Position numbers and translations under genes: made by a program | The notes under the pieces: generated by a model | What the model was told of the DNA's origin: nothing | What the model saw: only the letters and a program-made list of their open reading frames with translations | Database searches by the model: none | Assembly: GCA_035531675.1 (NCBI GenBank) | Contig: DATKSL010000009.1 | Coordinates: 1-64,000 of the forward strand | Direction: 5' to 3' | Source of the DNA: JAJPIG01 sp035531675 | GTDB taxonomy: Bacteria > Desulfobacterota > Binatia > Binatales > Binataceae | Length of the DNA stretch: 64,000 nucleotides | In this document: piece after piece, positions 8,391 through 20,587 of the stretch | Layout: every line of letters begins with the position of its first letter | How positions within the stretch are numbered: the first letter of the stretch is position 1

Positions 8391-9299
8391 GTGAACGCGA
8401 AGCTCTCCCTGCTGACCAAGGTGTCACGGGCCACCGTGTCGCTGCACTCCCATATTCCCACCGCGCACATCTCCAACTCGATGGGACTCGGTACCGACCG
8501 CCGCGGCAGCGGCACGCTGGTCAGCCCCGACGGCCTGATCCTGAGCGTCTATTACCTAACGATGGGTGCGCAACGCGTGATCGTCACGCTCGGCGGCGGC
8601 GAACAGCTCGAGGCGCGGATCGTGGCCCACGACTACACCACCGGGCTCGGTCTGCTGAAGATCGACGGCGGCCCTTATCCGCATCTTGACGTGGTCTCGT
8701 CGGCGGGCGTGCAGCTCGGGCAGGAGGCGTTTATCGTCTCCAGCGTGGGCGGCGAGAAGCGCTGCGCGGATTGCGGGGTCGTCACTTACCTCGGTCCCTT
8801 CGACGCGGTCTGGGAGTTCTTTCTCGAGCGTTCTATCTGCATGACCGCCTCGGCCCTCAACCTCGGGCTCAATGGCGGCCCGATCTGCAACAGTCTCGGG
8901 CAGCTCTTCGGTGTCGCCTATCTGAACTTCGCCGAGATCGGACGACCGATCCTCGGCATCCCGGGCGAGCTGTTCATCGACGCGCGCGACGAGCTGGTGC
9001 GCCACGGCCATCGCATCAGCGTGCCGCCGCGGATGTGGATCGGGCTGCTGTCCTACACCCTGCAGGACCACGTGATTATTGCCGGCGTGATGCCGGGGAG
9101 TCCGAGCGAAAAGGCCGGCCTCAAGCAGGGCGACCTGGTGCTGACCGTCGACGGCAACGATATCCGCGAGCGCCGCGCACTCTACGACGCCGTCAACAGC
9201 CATCGCCCGGGCGAGGTCGTCAACCTGCAGATCCTGCGCAACAACCAGGTCCAGCAGTTCGCGATCCCCGCGATCTCGGTCGAAGATTACCTGCGCTGA
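8391..9299 (+). CDS. Trypsin-fold (S1C/HtrA-like) PDZ protein lacking the catalytic triad
   Basis: 302 residues from a GTG start; no upstream ATG exists in frame after the stop at 8343-8345. Residues 35-200 follow the HtrA fold: GSGTLVSPDGLILSV, GLGLLKID, and the oxyanion-loop equivalent GLNGGPICN. A C-terminal PDZ domain (about 205-295) contains VMPGSPSEKAGLKQGDLVL. The expected triad is absent: the His of the family NHV motif falls in VYYLTM, the Asp of D-I-A-L is replaced by Gly, and the nucleophile in GNSGGP is Asn. No signal peptide is visible from this start. It is probably a non-proteolytic scaffold or binding protein, which is inference. It is convergent with ppdK. Confidence 0.8.
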   Translation: MNAKLSLLTKVSRATVSLHSHIPTAHISNSMGLGTDRRGSGTLVSPDGLILSVYYLTMGAQRVIVTLGGGEQLEARIVAHDYTTGLGLLKIDGGPYPHLDVVSSAGVQLGQEAFIVSSVGGEKRCADCGVVTYLGPFDAVWEFFLERSICMTASALNLGLNGGPICNSLGQLFGVAYLNFAEIGRPILGIPGELFIDARDELVRHGHRISVPPRMWIGLLSYTLQDHVIIAGVMPGSPSEKAGLKQGDLVLTVDGNDIRERRALYDAVNSHRPGEVVNLQILRNNQVQQFAIPAISVEDYLR

Positions 9300-9311
9300 G
9301 CGGGCTTCCGC

Positions 9312-9314
<3 letters not shown>
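9297..9314. terminator. Hairpin spanning both convergent stop codons
   Basis: A perfect 7 bp inverted repeat, TGAGCGG and CCGCTCA, encloses a GCTT loop. The left arm begins with the TGA stop of the trypsin-fold gene, and the right arm on the other strand begins with the TGA stop of ppdK. No T-run follows, so it may act as an RNA 3' end stabiliser or a weak bidirectional terminator. Confidence 0.45.
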
Positions 9315-12080
<2,766 letters not shown>

Positions 12081-12175
12081 TGGATGAATCTCCGTTGCGG
12101 CGGCAGCTGCGCTGCGGGTTGGCCCGGCCCCGGCCGCGATGACGGCCGGCGCGATGCGCCCGTGCGCTTGCGCCG

Positions 12176-13528
<1,353 letters not shown>

Positions 13529-13814
13529 ACAATGCCTCCGATACTTCGTGAACCCCGGGCGGTTGGCGCTCCGAGGGGATACCTAATTTCGTATCATTCG
13601 CGCGCCGCTGCGGCAATTTTGCGCCGCGACGGGCGACCGGGCAGGGCCTCGCACAGATCGACGCGCGCGCATGAACCTAGCCGGGCGCGAAGCGGTCAGA
13701 TCGAACGACCTCGAAGGTCGCGGTTGATGCTGCGAGACAGGCGGATAATGATGGTTTAGAATGAGCACCTGAGCGCCCCGGAAAAACCGGCGGCTAATCC
13801 ATCAACCTGAGGAA

Positions 13815-14156
13815 ATGATGAGACTATCGCGCACAGGATTTTTCGCCGCCGCCGCGGGACTGATGATGGCTATCGCAGCGGCCGGATGCGGCCATCAATT
13901 GGTCGCGCCGCCGGGCGAGACCGCGGTGCTGATCTTTCCCGATCGCCAATCGGTCGCCAAGGTCGAGCAGATGATCAAGGAAGAGGGGATGCTGGGCGCG
14001 ATCGGCGCAGCCGGCGAAACCGCCAAGGCCAAGCCGATCGTCGGCGGCACCTACGTCAAAGTGCTATCGCGCGATCAATACTCGGTCGAGGTGGTAGTCA
14101 CCAGCGGGCCGTACCAGGGGCTGCACGGCTTCGTCATGAAGGAGGCGGTCAACTGA
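13815..14156 (+). CDS. Small lipoprotein of unknown function
   Basis: 113 residues with a signal sequence ending in the lipobox AAAGC near residue 25, so the mature protein is probably membrane-anchored. The second of two adjacent ATGs (13818) is better spaced from the GAGGA ribosome site at 13809-13813. The mature part has TAVLIFPDRQSVAKVEQM and ends with VVVTSGPYQGLHGFVMKEAV, which suggests a small SH3-like beta fold; that is only an impression. It is convergent with glnB. A 14 bp tandem duplication begins at the last base of its stop codon. Confidence 0.72.
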   Translation: MMRLSRTGFFAAAAGLMMAIAAAGCGHQLVAPPGETAVLIFPDRQSVAKVEQMIKEEGMLGAIGAAGETAKAKPIVGGTYVKVLSRDQYSVEVVVTSGPYQGLHGFVMKEAVN

Positions 14157-14210
14157 GCCGCGACTGATTAGCCGCGACTGATTTGGGGATTGATTGGCGG
14201 GAGCGGACGA

Positions 14211-14549
14211 TCAGAGCGCGCTTGAGCCGCGCTCGCCGGTCCTGATGCGGACCACTTCTTCCATCGGCATCACGAAGATCTTGCCATCGCCGATACGCCC
14301 GGTGCGGGCCGCGCGCTCGATGGTCTCGACCACCTGCGCGGCGAGGTCGTCGGAGACGATGATCTCGAGCTTGACCTTGGGCAGGAAGTCCACCACGTAC
14401 TCGGCGCCGCGATAGAGCTCGGTGTGTCCCTTCTGACGGCCGAAGCCTTTGACCTCGGTGACGGTGAGGCCCTGCACGCCGATACTGGAGAGCGCCTCTT
14501 TGACCTCATCGAGTTTAAACGGCTTGATGATCGCCTCGACCTTCTTCAT
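14211..14549 (-). CDS. glnB: Nitrogen regulatory protein P-II
   Basis: 112 residues, the canonical length. P-II is a trimeric signal protein that senses 2-oxoglutarate and ATP/ADP and controls nitrogen assimilation. The N-terminus MKKVEAIIKPFKLDEVKEAL is typical. The T-loop reads KGHTELYRGAEYVVDFLPK with the uridylylatable tyrosine, and the B-loop RTGRIGDGKIFV is intact. No glutamine synthetase or ammonium transporter flanks it, so GlnB and GlnK cannot be told apart. A GAGGAG ribosome site lies just upstream of the ATG. Confidence 0.94.
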   Translation of the reverse strand: MKKVEAIIKPFKLDEVKEALSSIGVQGLTVTEVKGFGRQKGHTELYRGAEYVVDFLPKVKLEIIVSDDLAAQVVETIERAARTGRIGDGKIFVMPMEEVVRIRTGERGSSAL

Positions 14550-14731
14550 GTTGCTCCTCTGTGGCGCCAGTCATCTTCCGCAAACTGCGCCCTCGCACAT
14601 TTACAAGCATACCATTTCCAGTATCAGCGGGATTAGGCAAGCCCCCGTTCGCGGCGGCGCAGCAGGTTTACACACATCGCGCGGGGGCGAATTTAGGGCG
14701 AAATCGAATCTGGTGGAGGATTAGCAACGAT

Positions 14732-15322
14732 TCACGCCGGATGGTGTCCCAAGCGCGGCTCCTTGCCGCTCAACAGGCGCTGGATATTGTCGCGATGGCG
14801 CAGCAGCACCATCGCGGCCATCACGGCGATCAGCACCTGGTAGGCGCGCGGCAAGCCCATCGCGACGATCAGCACCAGCAGTGCGATCGCGGCGCAGATC
14901 GATCCCATCGAGACGATGCGGGTCAGCGCCAGCACGATCAGGAACACGGCGAACGCCAGCAGCGTCGGCACCGGCGCCATCGCCAGCCAGACGCCGAGCG
15001 AGGTCGAGACCCCGCGGCCGCCCTTGAAGGCCAGGAAGATCGAGCAAATCGATCCCGCGAAGGCCGCCAGCGCCACCAGCGCGATAGTGGTCGCGTCCGC
15101 TCCCAGAGCCCGCGCTGCCAGCACCGGGAGGGCGCCCTTCAGCACATCGCCGCTGAACGTCAGCGCGGCGGCGCCGCGGCCGGCGGCGCGCGCGACATTG
15201 GTCATGCCGATATTGCCGGAGCCGACCTGGCGCGGATCGAAGCCGAACAGCCGGCCGACCAGCACGCCGACCGGGATCGATCCGACCAGATACGAGGCCG
15301 CTACCAGGATAATCGAGAGCAT
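14732..15322 (-). CDS. plsY: Glycerol-3-phosphate acyltransferase PlsY
   Basis: 196 residues with five or more membrane segments. PlsY transfers acyl groups from acyl-phosphate to glycerol-3-phosphate, the first step of membrane phospholipid synthesis. The three family motifs are present: YLVGSIPVGVLVGR near residue 10, GSGNIGMTNVARAAGR near 35, and KGGRGVSTSLGVWLA near 100. Upstream on the same strand lie a tRNA-Pro gene and rpe. Confidence 0.94.
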   Translation of the reverse strand: MLSIILVAASYLVGSIPVGVLVGRLFGFDPRQVGSGNIGMTNVARAAGRGAAALTFSGDVLKGALPVLAARALGADATTIALVALAAFAGSICSIFLAFKGGRGVSTSLGVWLAMAPVPTLLAFAVFLIVLALTRIVSMGSICAAIALLVLIVAMGLPRAYQVLIAVMAAMVLLRHRDNIQRLLSGKEPRLGHHPA

Positions 15323-15360
15323 CGATGCGGTGGCTTATTCAGCGCGCTTTGAACAGGAGA

Positions 15361-15438
15361 TGGTCGGGGTGACTGGATTTGAACCAGCGACTCCTGCGTC
15401 CCGAACGCAGTGCTCTGGCCAGGCTGAGCTACACCCCG
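15361..15438 (-). tRNA. tRNA-Pro (anticodon CGG)
   Basis: The minus strand folds as a cloverleaf: acceptor arms CGGGGTG and CACCCCG pair fully, followed by discriminator A and an encoded CCA. The D-arm begins TAGCTCAG. The anticodon stem CTGCG/CGCAG encloses the loop TTCGGGA, placing CGG at positions 34-36 to read CCG. The T-loop is GGTTCAAATCC. It sits between plsY and rpe. Confidence 0.95.
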
Positions 15439-15503
15439 TTTCCGTCCGTGCCGTGAACCGGGAAATTCTTATAGCATCGCGGCCCGCGGCAAAGCGAGAG
15501 CGC

Positions 15504-16172
15504 TCAAATCCGCGCGATCTGTGCGCGCATCGCGCTGATGGTGGCGACGTAATCGTGCGACCCGAAGATGCCTGAGCCCGAGACGAAGATGTTGGCGCCG
15601 GCCGCGGCCGCGGCCGCCACGTTGTCGACCTTGATGCCGCCGTCGATCTCGAGGTCGAGCTCGAGGCCGCGCCGCTCGAGGTCGCGCCGGATCAAGCGCA
15701 GCTTGTCGAGGCTGTCGGCGATAAATTCCTGGCCGCCGAAGCCCGGATGCACGCTCATCACCAGGATCATGTCGAGCTGATCGGCGCAGGCCAGCACGCG
15801 CTCGGGTTCGGTCTCCGGATTGATCGCGATCGAAGCGCGCGCCCCGGCGGCGCGAATCCGCGCGGCGATCGCGCCGAGATCGCCGCAGGCCTCGGCATGC
15901 ACCGAGACTGAGTCCGCGCCCGCCGCGACAAAGGCGTCGACGTAGCGCTCCGGCTCGCTGATCATCAGGTGGGCGTCGAGCGGCAGCCGGGTGACGGCGC
16001 GCACCGCTTTCAGCACCGGGATTCCGATCGAGATGTTGGGCACGAAATGGCCGTCCATCACGTCGAAATGGATTAGGTCGGCGCCGGCCGCTTCGACCCG
16101 GCGCAGCTCCTCGCCCAGCCGCGTGAAATCGGCCGACAGAATCGACGGGGCAATCCGGAAGACGCGGTTCAT
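15504..16172 (-). CDS. rpe: Ribulose-phosphate 3-epimerase
   Basis: 222 residues from the ATG at 16172; the 41 residues upstream in the open frame are unlike the family and were excluded. The enzyme interconverts ribulose-5-phosphate and xylulose-5-phosphate in the pentose phosphate and Calvin pathways. Motifs are IAPSILSADF at the start, HFDVMDGHFVPNI (catalytic Asp and metal-binding His), DAHLMISEPE, SVHPGFGGQEF, and DGGIKVDN (second catalytic Asp). Confidence 0.95.
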   Translation of the reverse strand: MNRVFRIAPSILSADFTRLGEELRRVEAAGADLIHFDVMDGHFVPNISIGIPVLKAVRAVTRLPLDAHLMISEPERYVDAFVAAGADSVSVHAEACGDLGAIAARIRAAGARASIAINPETEPERVLACADQLDMILVMSVHPGFGGQEFIADSLDKLRLIRRDLERRGLELDLEIDGGIKVDNVAAAAAAGANIFVSGSGIFGSHDYVATISAMRAQIARI

Positions 16173-16403
16173 AGCGAGCCAGGCGCTCCCGAGTCTATGC
16201 GAGATTGGGCCGGCGCGCGAGGCTCGCAGCGGGCGCCAAACCGGCCTCGCAGCGGCCACTAGCCACACTATGGCGCGTTTGCTAAAAATGTCCAAATATG
16301 GCCCATGCGGTCTAAATTAGGCAGAATTACAATGACAATTCCGGATTAGGTATCTGCGGATCGATGAGTCTTAAACGAATGCGAATTCAGGGGGGACAGG
16401 TGA

Positions 16404-18314
16404 ATGCGCAAGGAAAAACTCAACCAGGGATGGCTCGGGGCGTTCTTACTAGTTGCTTTTGCGACCTTGATGGCCGGGTGCGGTGGAGGCGGAGGCGGTA
16501 ACGGAAGGTATCACCCGGTCCACACCGCCACTGCCACCGCCACTATCGCTCCGACTGCCAGCGCGACGCCGACCGCAACCAGCAGCGCCACCGCCACCGC
16601 CTCCGCCACTGCCACGCCGACTGCTACTCCGACTCCGATAGTCGCGTCTGTCATACCATCCGTCATCGGCTGCGCAGGACAGGGCGTGCCGATTAATCGG
16701 CAGATCGTGGTGAGCTTCAATCAGCCGATGGATAATACGACCATCGACACCACCACCTTTACGGTGACCGCGCCAGGCCCAACTACCGTAATGGGCAGCG
16801 TGAGCTACGACGCGACCAACAATATCGCGATCTTTACGCCCGCATCCCCACTTGCGGTCAACACCGTTTTCACGGGCACCATAACCACCGGGGTCATGAG
16901 CGCCACCGGAATTCCACTGGCAAACGACTTTGTATGGACCTTCACCACCGGCGCGAGCTCAGATACCACGCTTCCAACTGTCGCCTCGACCGATCCCGCT
17001 GATTCTGCCGGCAGCGTCGCACTCAATCAGAAAATCATCGCCACCTTCAGCGAACAGATGGACTCCACAACCCTCACCGGGTTGACTTTTACGCTCACCG
17101 GGCCGGGCTCAACCCCGGTTGCCGGTACGGTGACCTACTCGATGATTGGCGCAACTGCGACCTTCACGCCGGCCAGCGCGCTGAGCGCCAGCGTGCTGTA
17201 CACGGCGACGATTACCACCGGGGCCACGGACCTCGCCGCGAATGCGCTCGCGGTCGATTTCACCTGGACCTTCACCACCGGTACCGGGTCCGACACCACG
17301 GCGCCCACCGTAACTCTGCAGACGCCTGCCAGCGGCGCCATGTCGGTGGCCACTAACGCATCGATCAACGCAACGTTCAGTAAGGCGATGGACCCGTCAA
17401 CGCTCAGCCTGGCAACTTTTACGCTGAGCGGCCCCGGCCCAACTGCGATCGCGGGGAAAGTCACCTATGATATAGCCAACCAGATCGCGACGTTTACTCC
17501 CTCCAGCGCGCTCGCAGCCAGCACGGTATACGACGCCATCATTACGACCGGGGCCCAGGACCTGGCAGGCAATCCACTAGCCGCCGACGTTTCATGGAGC
17601 TTTACTACCGGGTCGACGGCGGGTCTGGCGTCGATAGACCTTGGCGCCGGCTCCAGTTTCGAGCTTTTCGCTGAAGCGACGATCACTAACACCGGCACCA
17701 ACGTGATCAACGGGGATGTTGGTTTGACGCCCAACACCCTCACTTCGGTGATTGGATTTCCGCCCGGCATAGTAAACGGGACGATTTATGTTGACAGTGA
17801 TCCGGAGGCGACCGCGGCACTATCTTCCTTGAGCGCTGCGTACCTCGACGCCAGCCCCGGCACGCTGCCGGGGGCGACGGTTATTGCCGAAAACCTGGCC
17901 GGACTCACTGAACCTCCAGGCCTCTATACATCACTGGCGACCACCTTTGAGATAACCGGAGGGAATCTCACGCTCGACGCCCAGGGTGACGCGAATGCGA
18001 TCTGGATTTTCCAGATGCCATCGACCGCGACCGGCCTGACGTTGACCAACCCCACCTGCAACGTTATCCTCACCAACGGTGCTCAAGCCGCCAACGTCTT
18101 TTGGTGGACTCCCGGTTCAGTAACGGTCGGAGGGGGCTGCGCGATGGAAGGAAATATTCTGGCCGGCACTTCTATTACGTTTGCATCAACCGGCGCCACG
18201 ATGGACGGCAGAGCGCTCGCAGGGCTGGGCGGTCCAGTTCCACTCACTGGCGCAGTCACAATAGCAGGTACACTGGGAGGCGCCGTAGGTCTGCCCGGCG
18301 GTTGTACTCAATAG
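16404..18314 (+). CDS. Ice-binding-fold (DUF3494) lipoprotein with Ig-like domains
   Basis: 636 residues. A signal sequence ends in the lipobox LMAGC (Cys26), followed by a glycine tract and a Thr/Ala/Ser/Pro linker (residues 41-78). Three Ig-like repeats of the SbsA/Big_5 type follow (about 82-185, 190-290, 295-405), each with IxATFS or VSFNQPMD motifs and ending in WTFTTG. Residues about 410-636 match the DUF3494 ice-binding beta-solenoid (LGAGSSFELFAEATITNTG, NGDVGLTP, ANVFWWTPGSVTVGGGCAM, GNILAGTSITF). The family binds ice or mediates surface adhesion. Cell-surface exposure is expected. The OmpA-type gene follows about 80 bp downstream. Confidence 0.85.
   Translation: MRKEKLNQGWLGAFLLVAFATLMAGCGGGGGGNGRYHPVHTATATATIAPTASATPTATSSATATASATATPTATPTPIVASVIPSVIGCAGQGVPINRQIVVSFNQPMDNTTIDTTTFTVTAPGPTTVMGSVSYDATNNIAIFTPASPLAVNTVFTGTITTGVMSATGIPLANDFVWTFTTGASSDTTLPTVASTDPADSAGSVALNQKIIATFSEQMDSTTLTGLTFTLTGPGSTPVAGTVTYSMIGATATFTPASALSASVLYTATITTGATDLAANALAVDFTWTFTTGTGSDTTAPTVTLQTPASGAMSVATNASINATFSKAMDPSTLSLATFTLSGPGPTAIAGKVTYDIANQIATFTPSSALAASTVYDAIITTGAQDLAGNPLAADVSWSFTTGSTAGLASIDLGAGSSFELFAEATITNTGTNVINGDVGLTPNTLTSVIGFPPGIVNGTIYVDSDPEATAALSSLSAAYLDASPGTLPGATVIAENLAGLTEPPGLYTSLATTFEITGGNLTLDAQGDANAIWIFQMPSTATGLTLTNPTCNVILTNGAQAANVFWWTPGSVTVGGGCAMEGNILAGTSITFASTGATMDGRALAGLGGPVPLTGAVTIAGTLGGAVGLPGGCTQ
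16524..16637 (+). repeat. Low-complexity Thr/Ala/Ser/Pro linker repeat
   Basis: Imperfect short repeats of GCC-ACC-type codons encode residues 41-78 of the DUF3494 lipoprotein. The stretch works as a flexible stalk. At DNA level it is degenerate enough that slippage is possible but not strongly favoured. Confidence 0.7.
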
Positions 18315-18396
18315 AGATTCGACGTCAGACAAGCGACGAGGGCTAAGCCGACTGGCTATTTACAAGCTGGGAGCAGCAACGGGAGTGAGGAGTAAG

Positions 18397-19068
18397 ATGG
18401 TGCCAAGGAAACCAGGTCTATACGTAATCGGGATCGTGATTTTGTCGATGCTGGCGGCGGGTTGCTCGATGACACCCGAGCAGAAGCATTACACTCTCGT
18501 TGGCGCCGGCAGCGGCGCTCTGATCGGCGGTGTGATCGGATGCTCGGCCGCGGCTATTTCAGACTCCGACGATCCCACCGCCTACGCCATCGGATGTCCG
18601 ATCGGCCTCGGCGCGGGGGCCCTCGTGGGTGGAGTGGTCGGCTATGTAATGGCGCCAAAGCCGATGCCGGCTGCGCCGCCGCCACCTCCTCCTCCGCCGC
18701 CACCGCCGCCGCCGCCTCCTCCGGTTAAGGAGAAGATCATTTTACGCGGCGTCCATTTCGACTTTGATAAGTCCATCATTCGTCCGGCAGATGCGGCGGT
18801 ATTGGACGAAGCAGCAGCCACGCTCAAGGCGCATCCCGACCTGACGGTAGACGTCAACGGGTACTGCGACGCGATTGGCGGCGTAGCCTACAACCAGCGG
18901 CTTTCGGAGCGCCGCGCGAACGCAGTGGTCAGCTATCTCGCCGACCACGGTGTAGCGCAGAGCCGATTGGTGCCGCGCGGCTACGGCAAGACCGATTTTG
19001 TCGCACCGAACAATAGCAGGGAGGGCCGCGCGCAAAACCGTCGCGTCGAGCTCGTGCCTGTTCAGTAA
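18397..19068 (+). CDS. OmpA-family lipoprotein with glycine-zipper and polyproline linker
   Basis: 223 residues from an ATG preceded by GAGGAG at proper spacing; a GTG four codons upstream is less likely. The lipobox is MLAAGC. A glycine-zipper-like segment (GAGSGALIGGVIG ... GAGALVGGVVGYVM) is followed by 16 consecutive prolines and then a full OmpA C-terminal peptidoglycan-binding domain (HFDFDKSIIRP, NGYCDAIGG, NQRLSERRANAVVSYL, NRRVELV). It probably anchors the outer membrane to peptidoglycan. A strong hairpin follows the stop codon. Confidence 0.9.
   Translation: MVPRKPGLYVIGIVILSMLAAGCSMTPEQKHYTLVGAGSGALIGGVIGCSAAAISDSDDPTAYAIGCPIGLGAGALVGGVVGYVMAPKPMPAAPPPPPPPPPPPPPPPPVKEKIILRGVHFDFDKSIIRPADAAVLDEAAATLKAHPDLTVDVNGYCDAIGGVAYNQRLSERRANAVVSYLADHGVAQSRLVPRGYGKTDFVAPNNSREGRAQNRRVELVPVQ
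18676..18723 (+). repeat. Polyproline codon tract (16 Pro)
   Basis: Sixteen CCN codons in a row (mixed CCG, CCA, CCT) encode the spacer of the OmpA-family lipoprotein. Such runs stall ribosomes unless EF-P acts. The mixed codon use argues against simple triplet slippage. Confidence 0.85.
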
Positions 19069-19080
19069 CGGCTCATGAGG

Positions 19081-19115
19081 GGTCAGCCGCGCGCCCGCCC
19101 GGGCCGCGGCTGACC
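19081..19115 (+). terminator. Stem-loop terminator after the OmpA-family gene
   Basis: An 11 bp perfect inverted repeat, GGTCAGCCGCG and CGCGGCTGACC, with a 13 nt GC-rich loop starts 12 bp after the stop codon. Only a short TCTGTTC follows, so termination may be weak or Rho-assisted. Confidence 0.6.
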
Positions 19116-19358
19116 TCTGTTCAAGAACGTTCGCAGATCTGACCGGGGATGCTGGTCAAGCTCTGGAAGACGCCTAATCCCGCGATTTTATTGCGACCCG
19201 CAGCGGCGGCGCATTTTCACAACCACCATCCGAACCGATCCGCCAACCGCCGCATCGAAGCCGATCACAAGCCCGATCACATCGCGGACTCGGGCGGACC
19301 TTAAACGCCCGAGGTTGCGCACCGCGCCGCCGCCACGCTCACACGATAAGGGATCGCC

Positions 19359-20324
19359 ATGAGAATCGACGTGCACAGCCATTTCATGTCGGAAAAATTC
19401 GCCCGCATGCTGGAGAAGCGCAGCCGCTTTCCCTACGCGCGGCTGGTCGACGGCACCTGGCGCTTCACCTGCTGCCAGGGACTGACGCTGCCGATGACGC
19501 CGCCGATGTTCGACATGGAGCGCAAGCTGGCCGAGATGGACAGCCTCGGCATCGACGTCGCGATTCTGAGCCTGGCGGCGCCCGGTCCGGAGCTGATCGG
19601 CGGGCGGCGCGCCGAGCAGATCGCGCGCCTCCACAACGATCTGCTGGCCGAGCTGATCGCGGCCCATCCCGATCGCTTCTGGGGCTACGCGACGTTGGGG
19701 TTCGGCGATCTCGAGGCCTCGCTCAAGGAACTCGACCGCGCCATCGGCGAGCTCAAGTTCCGCGGCCTGCAACTGTTCTCGAATATCCGCGGCAAGCCGC
19801 TCGACGCGCCCGAGTTCGTACCGCTGTTCGCGCGGATGGCGGAGCTGGGCCGGCCGATCTTCATCCATCCGACCGTGCCGCTCAATCGCAACTACCTGGC
19901 CGACATTATCCCGGTCCCGGCGCTGGGTTTTATCGTCGATACGACGCTGGCCGCGATGCGCCTGGCGGTGTCGGGACGGCTCAGCGAATTTTCTGCCGCG
20001 CCGGTGATCATCCCGCACGTCGGCGGTGCGGTGCCGTACCTGATGGCGCGGCTGGCGGGCTCGATGATCACTCATCAGCGCGGCATCGATCCGACCGCCG
20101 CCCTCAAGACGCTGTACATGGACACCGTCGTCAATGGGCCCGAGCCGCTGCGCTGGTGTTACGAGATGATGGGCGCCGACCATCTGCTGTTCGGCACCGA
20201 TCATCCGTACGGTCAATGGGCGCGGCGCACGATCGAGGCGCTCAATCAGCTTCAGTGTCCGGCCGCCGATCGTGAGCAGATCGATCACGCCAACGCCGAA
20301 CGCTTATTCCCACCCGTATCGTGA
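19359..20324 (+). CDS. Amidohydrolase, ACMSD-like (amidohydrolase_2) family
   Basis: 321 residues with a TIM-barrel metal-dependent hydrolase layout. The N-terminal DVHSHFM supplies a metal-binding HxH, IFIHPT near residue 168 another His, IIPHVGGAVPYL near 211 another, and FGTDHPYG near 278 the catalytic Asp. This set matches aminocarboxymuconate-semialdehyde decarboxylase and related decarboxylases/hydrolases (PF04909) acting on aromatic-ring-cleavage products. The substrate cannot be predicted, because no catabolic genes are adjacent. An AAGGGA ribosome site lies upstream. Confidence 0.88.
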   Translation: MRIDVHSHFMSEKFARMLEKRSRFPYARLVDGTWRFTCCQGLTLPMTPPMFDMERKLAEMDSLGIDVAILSLAAPGPELIGGRRAEQIARLHNDLLAELIAAHPDRFWGYATLGFGDLEASLKELDRAIGELKFRGLQLFSNIRGKPLDAPEFVPLFARMAELGRPIFIHPTVPLNRNYLADIIPVPALGFIVDTTLAAMRLAVSGRLSEFSAAPVIIPHVGGAVPYLMARLAGSMITHQRGIDPTAALKTLYMDTVVNGPEPLRWCYEMMGADHLLFGTDHPYGQWARRTIEALNQLQCPAADREQIDHANAERLFPPVS

Positions 20325-20587
20325 CAGCGGCGGCGCGCGCGCCGTTGCTCGTGCCCTGAAAAATTTCAGCCTGTCCGGCTTCGTGCGATGGGTTCAGAAT
20401 CCGCGCAGATCGGAACCGACAGGTCCTAGATGACTATTCAACAGGATTTTCGCCTCTCAGCCCCATCAGCCACGCCAGATCATAATCGCTATTCGCGATT
20501 CGGTTACGACCCGGCCGGTTACGCTCCAGTTTCGGCCGCTTGACCCGCGCACGGCGCGGGCGGCGGACGCCGCAGTGAAAAGGATAA

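Noticed and set aside
14550..14640. Sigma-54 promoter for glnB
   Set aside because: No GG-N10-GC element with proper spacing could be found upstream of the ATG.
16524..16637. Phase-variable repeat in the DUF3494 lipoprotein
   Set aside because: The codons are imperfect and change no frame in multiples of three; slippage would only alter linker length.
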